Shown piece by piece: positions 37,495 through 47,716 of a stretch of 64,000 bases of DNA (within the stretch, counting starts at the first letter, position 1; each line of letters starts with the position of its first letter). A program made the translations under genes and the position numbers. Where the stretch lies: the NCBI RefSeq assembly GCF_002959755.1, contig NZ_PPCW01000004.1, positions 124,001 through 188,000 of the forward strand, read 5' to 3'. The notes beneath the pieces are model-generated. The model did no database searches. It was not told the DNA's origin and saw nothing but the letters and a program-made list of their open reading frames with translations. The stretch comes from Veillonella sp. T11011-6 (GTDB lineage: Bacteria > Bacillota > Negativicutes > Veillonellales > Veillonellaceae).

Positions 37495-38220
37495 ATGAAG
37501 CAAATACTTTCAAACGATATTATCAACCAATATCTACCTACTCTTATACACTGTCCTCTATTCAAGAAATTAGGTGAGCCTGAATTAAGAGGCTATTTAC
37601 ATAATGCAAAGGTTATTGTACATAGCTATAAGAAAAACGATTTCATTGCCCTCTCTGGGGATCCTATGGAAGGTATCGGTGTTATTCTTGAAGGCAGTGC
37701 CTTGCTCACACGTGAAAATGTAATGGGCCAACGGGTCATCATGGCAAACCTTGAACAATCCGATATTTTTGGTGAAGCATTGCTATTTAGTAAACAACCA
37801 CTATGGCCTGCTACTATTAAGGCTACAAAGGTAACCAAGATTATGTTCATCCCTCTCGAAACATTTATCGATACATTGCCAGATTGCCAACAATGCCAAA
37901 CTAAAATCTTATCTAACCTATTAGAGGATTTATCTGAAAAGGCCATCCTTTTAACAAGAAAGGTTCATTACCTAACACTTAAAGGGATGCGCGAAAAGAT
38001 TTTTGCATACTTAACAGATATTTATAAACGCCAACAATCTACAACAATTCATCTACCGCATAACCGCGAGCAAATGGCAGAGGTGCTAAACGTATCACGC
38101 ACAGCACTTAGTCGTGAGCTCGGTCGACTTCGCGATGAAGGTATTATCGATATTACAGGTCGTACTGTAACGTTAAAAGATATTGAAGGAATTGAAGAAT
38201 TTGGTTTTAATAGTTTCTAA
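37495..38220 (+). CDS. Crp/Fnr-family regulator next to hcp
   Basis: 241 residues from ATG 37495 (GGAGG five bases upstream; the frame opens six bases earlier at a GTG). An N-terminal cyclic-nucleotide-type beta roll (about 20-130) is joined by the dimer helix to an HTH_Crp domain with HNREQMAEVLNVSRTALSRELGRLRDEGII. The cysteines present do not form the Fnr N-terminal cluster pattern, so this resembles the HcpR-type or other NO-responsive members. Likely controls hcp and possibly norZ; that link is inferred from position. Confidence 0.88.
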   Translation: MKQILSNDIINQYLPTLIHCPLFKKLGEPELRGYLHNAKVIVHSYKKNDFIALSGDPMEGIGVILEGSALLTRENVMGQRVIMANLEQSDIFGEALLFSKQPLWPATIKATKVTKIMFIPLETFIDTLPDCQQCQTKILSNLLEDLSEKAILLTRKVHYLTLKGMREKIFAYLTDIYKRQQSTTIHLPHNREQMAEVLNVSRTALSRELGRLRDEGIIDITGRTVTLKDIEGIEEFGFNSF

Positions 38221-38285
38221 CATGTAACCAAATCGTCATTTCTAATAAATAATACAATTATTCGTTCTAACATATAATCAAACGA

Positions 38286-38320
38286 AAAAGGTCTCCCTAG
38301 ATCATCTAGGGAGACCTTTT
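38286..38320. terminator. Bidirectional terminator
   Basis: AAAAGGTCTCCCTAG/CTAGGGAGACCTTTT with 5-nt loop between the convergent crp-type gene and the next minus-strand gene; A- and T-tracts on both sides. Confidence 0.93.
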
Positions 38321-38345
38321 ATAGTTTAATTATTTTCTTTGGTTA

Positions 38346-40187
38346 TTAGAACCAATGAGATAAATCGAATTCTTCACCAATAGTTGCTTTCACATGAGCT
38401 CGGCCTAAGTAAAGACCTAGTAAGGTTAAGCTGATTTTAGACATCGGCGTATGATCAAATACATCCGCCAAATCTAATAGAACTGGAGAAATATCATCCA
38501 TAATATCACGTGCTTCTTGACCTCTGAAAGCAGTCGGTTTACTCTTCATAAGCGCAATGAGATCACGTTGAACCATAGAATCAGAAATGCGAGTTTGTCT
38601 AAAGAAACGAGGTGCTAAAGACTCGTCAACCAATGCCAATTTATAAAGATTAGAGTTCAAGCTACGCACCACATAGCGTGGATCGACGCCATGACCATCA
38701 GTAGCACGGAAGAGTTCCTCCTTGGAGAAGCCACGATAGTTAAACACAAATGGATAGGAATTGGATAACACTTGAGCTAATGTAATTGGTTCACGTTCCT
38801 CTTGCGTACAGCGTAAGTAATCTAGCTGACGATAGAAAGAATTGTTTTGAGGCAAATCAGAAATGAATGGCTCAATATATTTTTCTACATAATGTTGGAA
38901 GTGAATCAATCCATAGTTATTAGAGTTTCTAGAGTATTGTAATAATAGGGTCAATGCCATGACTTGGAAATGACCTAGCGTTAAATGTGGCAATACGCGT
39001 AATGCATCAAAGGCTACAAGGTACGGAGTACTAGACTTAGGTGATTGTACTACATCCAGGAATGCACCTAACGCAGCGGATTTCATCCACTCTGTATTCG
39101 TAGCGGCATACGCCTTTTGCATACTCATTAATGCTTCTTGAATAACAATATTGTCTAGAAGCGCATTAACTTCAGCTAACTTGGTAATATTAAGAGCTGC
39201 TAACGCATCTCTTGTAATAGATTCCACATAATGTTGTGTATCGCCATGTAATACACCAAAAGCATGAACAAATGGTGCAATCGCCAACTCAACACATTTA
39301 TCTTCATGTGCTGCTTTAGCCCATTGCCCTGTAGGTACCTCTTCTTCAACCATACTAGCTGCCGCCAATTGCGCCTCTATTTCAGAAGCGTCAAACAAGC
39401 GTGTTTCATCCAATACAGATGGACCTTCTGCTGTTTGTACCTCATCAGCACCACCAATCATTTGCGTAACATCTAAATTCTCAGCTTCATCAGCTTCTAA
39501 TGCTTCTACAGATTCGCCCATAGCAATCGTATCCTCTACGGAATTAGCACGATTACGAAGTTCATCTGTTACGGCATCGAGAACAATGGTCTTATCCATC
39601 AATGGAGTAGCATTATGTTCAACATTTTGAAGTCTATTATCTAAAACTGCCGGCATTACAATAGTTTCATCCATACTAGGTGTTATTGGACTAGATACTG
39701 GCACCTCTTGGGAAGCAGATTCTTGTTGGATAGATTCACCAGAAACAGTTGAATCTTGAACAGGTTCCTGTTCTTCCAAGATTGGTTTAACAGACTCTGT
39801 CTGAGTTGACTCTGCTTGATGACCTAAGGCTAATGAATATCCTGTAGAGGAATTTTCAACATGTAATTGATTCCCATCTCGTCGATTATAGGATGTATCT
39901 TCATGATCCACCATAGATTCAGAAGCTTCGGAATCCTTATTGTCATCCATAATGGAGGCTGTATATACATTGGTTCCACCTTCATGTGTAACCGTTACAT
40001 CCCCAACCTTGGATTCATTAACCGATTTTTCTTTATGATGTTCATCATTAGTCTTAGTAACAGATCTATCACGATGCTCATGATTCGCTTGGCTTTCACC
40101 ATCATTACGATTAAAAACGGCGTAACAAATAGCAAAAAATCCGAGCGCCACAACGGCTAATACAAAATACGGTATTACGTTTGACAT
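38346..40187 (-). CDS. Membrane-anchored protein with Asp/Glu-Thr motif ladder
   Basis: 613 residues. One N-terminal membrane helix (about 5-25) is followed by a long charged, disordered-looking region (30-290) and a helical C-terminal domain (about 300-613). In the linker, five similar motifs recur every 20-25 residues: MDETIV (Thr175), MDKTIV (Thr200), VEDTIA (Thr220), LDVTQM (Thr241) and LDETRL (Thr262). These resemble phospho-threonine docking sites for FHA domains. GGGGGTTAGT precedes the ATG. It lies 9 bp after the ywlG-like gene on the same strand. I do not recognise the C-terminal domain. Confidence 0.8.
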   Translation of the reverse strand: MSNVIPYFVLAVVALGFFAICYAVFNRNDGESQANHEHRDRSVTKTNDEHHKEKSVNESKVGDVTVTHEGGTNVYTASIMDDNKDSEASESMVDHEDTSYNRRDGNQLHVENSSTGYSLALGHQAESTQTESVKPILEEQEPVQDSTVSGESIQQESASQEVPVSSPITPSMDETIVMPAVLDNRLQNVEHNATPLMDKTIVLDAVTDELRNRANSVEDTIAMGESVEALEADEAENLDVTQMIGGADEVQTAEGPSVLDETRLFDASEIEAQLAAASMVEEEVPTGQWAKAAHEDKCVELAIAPFVHAFGVLHGDTQHYVESITRDALAALNITKLAEVNALLDNIVIQEALMSMQKAYAATNTEWMKSAALGAFLDVVQSPKSSTPYLVAFDALRVLPHLTLGHFQVMALTLLLQYSRNSNNYGLIHFQHYVEKYIEPFISDLPQNNSFYRQLDYLRCTQEEREPITLAQVLSNSYPFVFNYRGFSKEELFRATDGHGVDPRYVVRSLNSNLYKLALVDESLAPRFFRQTRISDSMVQRDLIALMKSKPTAFRGQEARDIMDDISPVLLDLADVFDHTPMSKISLTLLGLYLGRAHVKATIGEEFDLSHWF

Positions 40188-40196
40188 ACTAACCCC

Positions 40197-40748
40197 CTAC
40201 ATCAACGCTTCATTATATGCAGCACGTTCACCACCAATGCTCTTAGGTCGAACACGACAAGCTGTTACATGGGCCCCACCAATTTCTTTAATGCTGAGGC
40301 GCACTGGTACGGTAACATGTTTCATATGCATGCCTATAAAAGTATCCCCAATATCGATACCAGCATCAGCTTGAATAAATTCAACCATCACTGGATCTTC
40401 AAAACGTTCATAAGCAGTAACAGCCATAGCTCCACCTGCATGACGTTGAGGCACTACATTAACCTCTTCCTCCCATGTTACCGCGCTACGTTCCATAACA
40501 AGCGCACGGTTAATATGTTCGCAGCATTGAACAGCTAAATTAAGGCCTTTAGCTTTAACTGCTTTATATATCTCATCAAATAAGACCTGAGCCACATCAA
40601 TGTGGGAATCAGTACCTATTTTCTTACCCATAACTTCGCTAGTGGAACAGCCCACAACGAATAATTGACCTTCTCGAACCTTTGCCAAATCGAGTAATTC
40701 AGCCATCGCTGTGCGCACTGACTGACGAATAGTTTCTACAGAAGTCAT
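40197..40748 (-). CDS. YwlG/UPF0340 family protein
   Basis: 183-residue conserved protein of the TIGR01440/UPF0340 group (Bacillus YwlG), of unknown biochemical role. Recognisable stretches are LFVVGCSTSEVMGKKIGT, QCCEHINRALVMER and ADAGIDIGDTFIGMHMKHVTVPVR. TGAGGCGATATC precedes the ATG. First gene of a two-gene unit with the Thr-motif membrane protein. Confidence 0.88.
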   Translation of the reverse strand: MTSVETIRQSVRTAMAELLDLAKVREGQLFVVGCSTSEVMGKKIGTDSHIDVAQVLFDEIYKAVKAKGLNLAVQCCEHINRALVMERSAVTWEEEVNVVPQRHAGGAMAVTAYERFEDPVMVEFIQADAGIDIGDTFIGMHMKHVTVPVRLSIKEIGGAHVTACRVRPKSIGGERAAYNEALM

Positions 40749-40962
40749 GATATCGCCTCACTCACTTTGAATGTATAAATCTATATGTATATTATCACAA
40801 AATGGACAGAATCGGTAGACTTTACTCTACGCAATACAAGTGAACATTACATAAGACTATAGTAATTATAAAAGTAGTTTTATTTATTACTATCATACTA
40901 ATAAACAATGTAATAATCATTAAATATATACATTTACAGTGATACATATAGATTTTCTACAA

Positions 40963-40995
40963 ATAAAAAGAGGCTTGCAAATGCAAGCCTCTTTT
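40963..40995 (-). terminator. Intrinsic terminator of the fumarase operon
   Basis: AAAAGAGGCTTGCA/TGCAAGCCTCTTTT with a 2-nt loop and T-run on the minus strand. Confidence 0.93.
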
Positions 40996-41013
40996 AATCA
41001 CTCAACGGTGATA

Positions 41014-41574
41014 TTAGATTTTTCTGTAAGGTTTTTGACCTTGTTCGTAGAAGTTGTTACCTTCAGTATCGCCAACTACGATGCAAGGGAAATCTTCAAC
41101 TGTCAATTCAGCCAAAGCTTCTGGACCAAGTTCACCATAAGCAAGTACTTCGTATTTTTTGATGGATTTTGCAATCAATGCTGCAGCGCCACCAACTGCT
41201 GCGAAGTATGTGCAACCATTTTTCTTCATGGATTCAACTACTGCTGGTTTACGGGAACCTTTACCGATCATGCCTTTGATACCTTGATCAAGCATTGTTG
41301 GTGTGTAAGCGTCCATACGACCAGAAGTTGTAGGACCAGCGGAACCAATTGGGTCACCAGGTTTTGCAGGTGTTGGGCCAAGGTAGTAAACGAATTTGTT
41401 AGTCCAATCGATTGGTAATTTTTCACCGCGTGCTAAAGCTTCAGTCATAACTTTATGAGCAGCGTCACGAGCGGAGTAAATTTTGCCAGTGATAAGTACG
41501 CTATCACCAACTTTTAATTTACGGGAAAACTCTTCATTATATTCTTCAGTATTAATGCGAATTGTTTCAGCCAT
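41014..41574 (-). CDS. Class I fumarate hydratase, beta subunit
   Basis: C-terminal (swivelling) half of the oxygen-sensitive [4Fe-4S] hydro-lyase interconverting fumarate and malate; here a separate 186-residue gene. KVGDSVLITGKIYSARDAAHK and YLGPTPAKPGDPIGSAGPTTSGRMD are the family blocks. GGAGGTAATTACA precedes the ATG. It follows the alpha gene by 19 bp. L(+)-tartrate dehydratase has the same architecture, but the metabolism implied by the neighbourhood favours fumarase. Confidence 0.9.
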   Translation of the reverse strand: MAETIRINTEEYNEEFSRKLKVGDSVLITGKIYSARDAAHKVMTEALARGEKLPIDWTNKFVYYLGPTPAKPGDPIGSAGPTTSGRMDAYTPTMLDQGIKGMIGKGSRKPAVVESMKKNGCTYFAAVGGAAALIAKSIKKYEVLAYGELGPEALAELTVEDFPCIVVGDTEGNNFYEQGQKPYRKI

Positions 41575-41593
41575 TGTAATTACCTCCTACCGA

Positions 41594-42436
41594 TTAAAGT
41601 ACTACGTGTTTATGACGAGCAGCATGACACATAATAGTAACAGCAACAGGAAGGCCGGCGATATGAGTTGCACCCCATTCGATGTTTACACCGATACAAG
41701 TTGTTGTGCCGCCCAATTGTGGACCGATACCAGTTTTGTTAACCATTTCCAAAATTTCTTCTTCCAATTTTGCATACTCAGGATCTTTGTGAGGAGTGCT
41801 AATATCGCGAAGCAAAGCTTTTTTGGACATAACAGCTGCTTGGTCCATAGTACCACCAATACCTACGCCAAGTACGATTGGAGGGCATGGGTTAGGGCCA
41901 GCATGTTTTACGATTTCAAGAACTGCATTTTTAACGCCTTCAACGCCATCTGCAGGTACCAACATAGCTACGTCAGATTTGTTTTCGGAACCGAAACCTT
42001 TAAGTTCTACGTTGATTTCTACTTTATCGCCAGGAACGATATCGATGTAAATGATTGCAGGTGTATTGTTTTGAGTGTTTTTACGGTTGAACAATGGTTC
42101 TGCTACAACGGATTTACGAAGGTAACCTTCTACATAGCCTTGAGCAACACCTTCATTGATAGCTTCTTTAAGATCGCCACCAACAAAATGTACGTCTTGA
42201 CCTACTTCTAAGAATACCAATGTCATACCAGTATCTTGGCAGTATGGACGATCTTCAGCATCAGCAATTTCTGCATTTTTGATGATTTGATCGAGAACGA
42301 TGCAACCAACTGGAGACTCTTCTGTTTCACGGCCTTTTTTCAAGCCTTCATAGATGTCTTTTGGCAAGTGGTAAGCTGCGTCCATACACATTTGACGGAC
42401 TGTTTTTGTGATTTCAGATACTTGAATCTCGCGCAA
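41594..42436 (-). CDS. Class I fumarate hydratase, alpha subunit
   Basis: 280-residue Fe-S catalytic subunit. Cluster cysteines are visible in PYCQDTGM, GPNPCPPIVLGVG and GGTTTCIGVNIE. The start is a TTG (42434-42436) with GGAGGGATTATC before it; the first ATG would remove 15 conserved residues. It heads the two-gene operon downstream of a promoter and palindrome at 42511-42586. It links malate and fumarate with aspA and succinate formation. Confidence 0.92.
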   Translation of the reverse strand: MREIQVSEITKTVRQMCMDAAYHLPKDIYEGLKKGRETEESPVGCIVLDQIIKNAEIADAEDRPYCQDTGMTLVFLEVGQDVHFVGGDLKEAINEGVAQGYVEGYLRKSVVAEPLFNRKNTQNNTPAIIYIDIVPGDKVEINVELKGFGSENKSDVAMLVPADGVEGVKNAVLEIVKHAGPNPCPPIVLGVGIGGTMDQAAVMSKKALLRDISTPHKDPEYAKLEEEILEMVNKTGIGPQLGGTTTCIGVNIEWGATHIAGLPVAVTIMCHAARHKHVVL

Positions 42437-42510
42437 GATAATCCCTCCTCAGGAACATAGTTGAATATTAATTCTAATTACCGTGAGATAACTTTTTTCT
42501 CTCAAGTACA

Positions 42511-42530
42511 ATGAGATATATGTATCTCAT
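42511..42530. promoter_or_regulatory. Operator-like palindrome downstream of fum promoter
   Basis: ATGAGATA-TATG-TATCTCAT, 8-bp perfect arms, lies about 20-40 bp into the predicted fum transcript, with further GAGATA and TCTC copies nearby. It could be a repressor site or a small hairpin. Confidence 0.55.
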
Positions 42531-42557
42531 ATACATCGAGATTAACTCTATGCATCA

Positions 42558-42586
42558 ATCGTAACACACAATATACAGGCTTTCAA
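42558..42586 (-). promoter_or_regulatory. Candidate promoter of the fumarase operon
   Basis: TTGAAA (42581-42586) and TACGAT (42558-42563) with a 17-bp spacer on the minus strand, about 120 bp before the TTG start. Confidence 0.6.
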
Positions 42587-42599
42587 CGGCTCAACTATA

Positions 42600-43135
42600 C
42601 AGTTTTCTCAATGCTTTTTCATATTTTGAGAATAATTTTCATGAATATTGTTGTATATATTTCGGCATGTCACCATCACTTTTTTACCGTTTCCCGCATC
42701 CCAAAAATCGCTTCAGCGATGTGATAAAAGTCATAGTTAATCATAGGTTAAAAGTATTTTTATACTCTATATCACAATCGACTTTTAGAGGTAAGAATTA
42801 GGTTAAAAGTACCTTATAAATGCAGAGTATATCTAAGATGATGAATACACTTTTAAGCTACTTGATATTACTTTTCAAATAAAAGGTTTAAACTTTTTTA
42901 CAATGCATATGTATACCGATTATATTCAATATACTTATATTGCTAACTCTTAAGAAAATATACATTATGAATCCCCTATAAATATAGGAATTATCTATGT
43001 TTATTCATCTCTATAGATTATATTAATTTTAATGACTTACTTATCACTATTTTTGATAAGCTATTTTTTGTATAAAGTTATGTGTTTTAGTCATAATTAA
43101 CGCCTTTTGATTTATAGTAATTTTAAAAAAAACGC
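42600..43135. other. Long AT-rich intergenic region without genes
   Basis: Over 500 bp with no credible reading frame. It holds a 13-bp direct repeat TAGGTTAAAAGTA (42744-42756 and 42799-42811), a small hairpin ATCGCT-TC-AGCGAT (42708-42721) and several near-palindromic AT tracts. No DnaA boxes, tRNA or recognisable RNA gene are seen. It lies between the divergent fumarase operon and a tRNA operon. Confidence 0.6.
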
Positions 43136-43164
43136 TTGCTTTTATAATTAATCTAACATATAAT
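43136..43164 (+). promoter_or_regulatory. Promoter of tRNA-Asn-Glu-Val
   Basis: TTGCTT (43136-43141) and TATAAT (43159-43164), 17-bp spacer, 14 bp before tRNA-Asn. Confidence 0.85.
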
Positions 43165-43178
43165 AACAATCGTACCAT

Positions 43179-43254
43179 TCCTCGATAGCTCAGTTGGTAG
43201 AGCAATCGGCTGTTAACCGATCGGTCGTAGGTTCGAGTCCTACTCGAGGAGCCA
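43179..43254 (+). tRNA. tRNA-Asn (GTT)
   Basis: Acceptor TCCTCGA/TCGAGGA, anticodon loop CTGTTAA, encoded CCA. Confidence 0.95.
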
Positions 43255-43258
43255 TTCT

Positions 43259-43333
43259 GGCCCGTTGGTCAAGCGGTTAAGACACCGCCCTTTCACGGCG
43301 GTATCCCGGGTTCGATTCCCGGACGGGTCACCA
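43259..43333 (+). tRNA. tRNA-Glu (TTC)
   Basis: Acceptor GGCCCGT/ACGGGTC, anticodon loop CTTTCAC, encoded CCA. Four bp after tRNA-Asn. Confidence 0.95.
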
Positions 43334-43336
43334 CAT

Positions 43337-43412
<76 letters not shown>

Positions 43413-43416
43413 GACC

Positions 43417-43450
43417 AAGAAGCAAGCATAAAGCTTGCTTCTTTTTTTTG
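43417..43450 (+). terminator. Terminator of tRNA-Asn-Glu-Val
   Basis: AAGAAGCAAGC/GCTTGCTTCTT stem with 5-nt loop and eight T residues. Confidence 0.93.
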
Positions 43451-43465
43451 TATATGTGATATAAT
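43435..43465 (+). promoter_or_regulatory. Candidate promoter of the secreted 302-residue protein
   Basis: TATAAT (43460-43465) with TTGCTT (43435-43440) 19 bp upstream. The -35 lies in the stem of the tRNA terminator, the same design as at rpoB, but the spacer is long. Confidence 0.5.
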
Positions 43466-43519
43466 AGTACCAGTTGTTTTGTTTGTAAATTTTAAAGAGT
43501 TTTATTAAGAGGAGGAACT

Positions 43520-44428
43520 ATGTTTCGTAAATTCGGACGCTATAAACGTTCGCTACTTACAGTACTAGGTGTACTATTGGCATCTACACTTGCTACAGCA
43601 AGTGCGGCCACAATTAATATGAGTCAATTAACATCCAATAGGGCTCAACCGGTTGTTATTAACTCTGTGCAATCTAATGTAGATACAACTACACCTACAT
43701 TACAATCCGATAATAATGGTCAACCTATTTTAAAGGTTGCCAACACACCTGTTTCTACTCCAGTTGTAGGAACCCCTGAAAAAGCGACGATCAATACATC
43801 TAATTCTAATTATGATGGTCACTTAGAAAACTTCCCTAGTCGCAAGGTAACAATCGTAGTACCTGCCAAGTTGCGCAATGAAAACACAGCACAATTGGGT
43901 CGTTATATGACTGATCGCCTATCTAACACACTTAAATATCCGTACTACGACACAGCAATCGTAAGTACTAATACGCCAACAGCAGAAATTAGAGCTGTTG
44001 ACCTTGCACAAATTGCATCTGCACAAAACTCTGAAATTGTTATCATGCCTGTACCATTGCAAGACGTATACGTACAAATCAATGGTGTAAATAGCCCATA
44101 CGCATATAATAATGATGATCGTGAAATGTACATTGCAGCAAAGGTAAATGCATTGTTATATTACTACGATGTGAATGACCAAGTTATTCACACTGTACGC
44201 AGTGGATTCAATCAAACAGATGATTCCTTGACAATGCCAACACATAAGGCTGTATGGAATAAAGTTATGACTGTATTACTTGATAAATTACCGTATAAAC
44301 GTATTCCAACAGACCGTGACCGCTATCAAGCACCTGGCATCAACTCTGAATCTCCAGTTGTACTTGACTTCCAAGTAGAACAACCTAGAAATACTGCTTA
44401 CTCCTTAAAAGGTGTTAGTGTATTATAA
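43520..44428 (+). CDS. Secreted protein of unknown function (302 residues)
   Basis: Signal peptide with basic FRKFGRYKRS and hydrophobic LLTVLGVLLASTLATASA, probable cleavage after ASA. A Thr/Asn/Pro-rich linker (about 30-105) precedes a compact alpha/beta-looking domain (about 108-275) beginning FPSRKVTIVVPAKLRNE and containing SEIVIMPVPLQDVYVQINGV. AGAGGAGGAACT gives a strong ribosome site. It stands alone between a tRNA operon and a convergent small secreted protein. Probably periplasmic; I cannot name the family. Confidence 0.8.
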   Translation: MFRKFGRYKRSLLTVLGVLLASTLATASAATINMSQLTSNRAQPVVINSVQSNVDTTTPTLQSDNNGQPILKVANTPVSTPVVGTPEKATINTSNSNYDGHLENFPSRKVTIVVPAKLRNENTAQLGRYMTDRLSNTLKYPYYDTAIVSTNTPTAEIRAVDLAQIASAQNSEIVIMPVPLQDVYVQINGVNSPYAYNNDDREMYIAAKVNALLYYYDVNDQVIHTVRSGFNQTDDSLTMPTHKAVWNKVMTVLLDKLPYKRIPTDRDRYQAPGINSESPVVLDFQVEQPRNTAYSLKGVSVL

Positions 44429-44436
44429 GAGACAAT

Positions 44437-44474
44437 AAAAAAGACCGTTAAGCAATTGCTTAACGGTCTTTTTG
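44437..44474. terminator. Bidirectional terminator
   Basis: AAGACCGTTAAGCA/TGCTTAACGGTCTT with A- and T-tracts, between two convergent secreted-protein genes. Confidence 0.93.
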
Positions 44475-44499
44475 TATTCACCTATTAACGATACATAAC

Positions 44500-44856
44500 T
44501 TAGTGAATCAAGCCGATTAATCTAAGTTGATGCTCTGTAAAACCAGCATTTCTTAAAAGTGCAGTAAATGAACTACGGAAGGAATCAGATAAATCGCTTA
44601 CGTAATAAATTGAATCATCATCTTTTGCACTTGCTGTACTTGTATTAGTAGTCACAGCATATTTAGCATTATCAGCTTCATTTTGTTTAACCATGTTAGC
44701 TCTAAAAGCATCATTTGTAGGAGTTTCTACTGGTGGACGAACCGAGTCAGTATATTTATAACCATAAGATGCGTCTACATGTGTTCCTAGTGTAGATGCA
44801 CCAAAACAGCATGCTAATACAGCAAAAGCAATGAAAGATTTTTTTGATACGTTCAT
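44500..44856 (-). CDS. Small secreted protein of unknown function (118 residues)
   Basis: Signal peptide MNVSKKSFIAFAVLACCFGASTLGTHVDA with cleavage near DASYG; the two cysteines sit in the hydrophobic core and do not form a good lipobox. The mature part is about 90 residues, polar, with a helical C-terminus (LSDSFRSSFTALLRNAGFTEHQLRLIGLIH). TTGGAGGTTTTCTA precedes the ATG. No family recognised. Confidence 0.7.
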   Translation of the reverse strand: MNVSKKSFIAFAVLACCFGASTLGTHVDASYGYKYTDSVRPPVETPTNDAFRANMVKQNEADNAKYAVTTNTSTASAKDDDSIYYVSDLSDSFRSSFTALLRNAGFTEHQLRLIGLIH

Positions 44857-44972
44857 TAGAAAACCTCCAAATTAACACAATAAGTCATTAAATTTAAATG
44901 ACAAATTTTAGTATAAGCAGATGACCTTAATGTTAGATGAGTGTTTCCTATAAACAAAATGAAATTCTATAG

Positions 44973-45000
44973 AAAAAGGCTAGCCCTATGGCTAGCCTTT
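44973..45000 (-). terminator. Terminator of the atp operon
   Basis: AAAGGCTAGCC/GGCTAGCCTTT, loop ATAG, T-run on the minus strand, 5 bp after atpC. Confidence 0.93.
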
Positions 45001-45004
45001 TACT

Positions 45005-45412
45005 TTATAGTTGTTTAGTTACATGCAAGCGCAATAATGCACGTTGCAATGCTGCTTCTGCGCGTTCTACATCGATATCTGGTGTAGGATTAGATAACCG
45101 GCCTTCTGCACGTTCTTTAGCTCGACGAGCACGTTCCACATCAATAGATGATGGATCTTGGCAATCTGGAGTTACAATACTCACCTTATTATGTTCAATT
45201 TCACAGAAGCCACCAAATACGGCAAGTTCACGAGATGTTCCATCTGGTTGATCTATGCGTAATGGCGCTAAATCTAATGCGATAATCATAGGTGCATGAT
45301 TTGGCAAAACACCAAATTGACCATCGATGGCTTTGCCTACAAAGAATGTAGACTTGCCTTCAAAGACAATCGCATCAGGTGTGATGATCTGTAGGGACAT
45401 AGGTTCCGCCAT
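45005..45412 (-). CDS. atpC: ATP synthase epsilon subunit
   Basis: 135-residue F1 central-stalk subunit that couples and inhibits rotation. The N-terminal beta sandwich has MSLQIITPDAIVFEG and GQFGVLPNHAPMIIAL; a C-terminal helical pair follows. The ATG at 45412 has GGGGGAATAATCC before it; a start four codons later is possible. Three bp separate it from atpD. Last gene of the atp operon. Confidence 0.95.
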   Translation of the reverse strand: MAEPMSLQIITPDAIVFEGKSTFFVGKAIDGQFGVLPNHAPMIIALDLAPLRIDQPDGTSRELAVFGGFCEIEHNKVSIVTPDCQDPSSIDVERARRAKERAEGRLSNPTPDIDVERAEAALQRALLRLHVTKQL

Positions 45413-45415
45413 GGA

Positions 45416-46858
<1,443 letters not shown>

Positions 46859-47713
46859 TTATTGCAAGGCATTAGCGCCACCAACGATTTCAGAAATTTC
46901 GTTTGTAATGCTAGATTGACGTAACTTGTTATATTCAAGCCCCAAGGAATCAATGAGTTCCCCTGCATTGTCTGTAGCAGATGTCATGGCTGTCATGCGA
47001 GCACCAAGTTCACTTGCTGCAGATTGCAACAATCCATTATAAACAGTAATTTCTAAATATTTTGGTAGCAACGCCTCCAAGACAGATACAGCGGAAGGCA
47101 TAAAGTCATATTCTTCCCCTTTTACCTCATCTTGTGGTTGCTCTATTGGCAACAAGCGCTCAGCCTGTGCAATTTGCGTCATAGAATTTACAAAACGTGT
47201 ATAGATCATGATGACTTCGTCAACTTCATGACGTTCGTATAGTGAAAGTGCTTCATGCATAATGGCACGCGCATGTTCATAGGAAGGTTTATCAGAGAAG
47301 CCCGCATAGGACTTATCGATATGAATTCCTCTGGATTTCATGCTGTCTCTTGGCTTTTTACCAGCCGTGATAACACGATATGTATCGGAAGATTTGCCAT
47401 GCAATTGCTCCATAGCAAATTTCAATACATTAGACGAGAATGCCCCTGCAAGGCCCTTATCAGCACCTATTACTATATAGCACGTACGCTTTATAGGACG
47501 TACCTCTAGTAAAGGACTGCTAAAGCCTTCTAAATCACTATTAGACATATGACGCAAGATTTGCCCAATTTTTTCTGCGTAAGGACGTGTAGATTCCGCT
47601 TTTGTTTGTGCCCTACGAAGACGAGCTGAAGCAACCATCTTCATCGCTTTTGTAATTTGTTGCGTATTGGTAACACTTTTTATGCGTTTTCGCAAATCTT
47701 GTGCACTAGCCAT
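46859..47713 (-). CDS. atpG: ATP synthase gamma subunit
   Basis: 284-residue rotor shaft of F1. The N-terminal helix ASAQDLRKRIKSVTNTQQITKAMKMVASARLRRAQ and the C-terminal helix with SELGARMTAMTSATDNAGEL form the coiled coil. Its ribosome site AAGGAGGCG overlaps the end of atpA. Confidence 0.97.
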   Translation of the reverse strand: MASAQDLRKRIKSVTNTQQITKAMKMVASARLRRAQTKAESTRPYAEKIGQILRHMSNSDLEGFSSPLLEVRPIKRTCYIVIGADKGLAGAFSSNVLKFAMEQLHGKSSDTYRVITAGKKPRDSMKSRGIHIDKSYAGFSDKPSYEHARAIMHEALSLYERHEVDEVIMIYTRFVNSMTQIAQAERLLPIEQPQDEVKGEEYDFMPSAVSVLEALLPKYLEITVYNGLLQSAASELGARMTAMTSATDNAGELIDSLGLEYNKLRQSSITNEISEIVGGANALQ

Positions 47714-47716
47714 ACA

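Noticed and set aside
42600-43135. Replication origin in the AT-rich gap
   Set aside because: No clustered DnaA boxes and no dnaA, gyr or parA neighbours.
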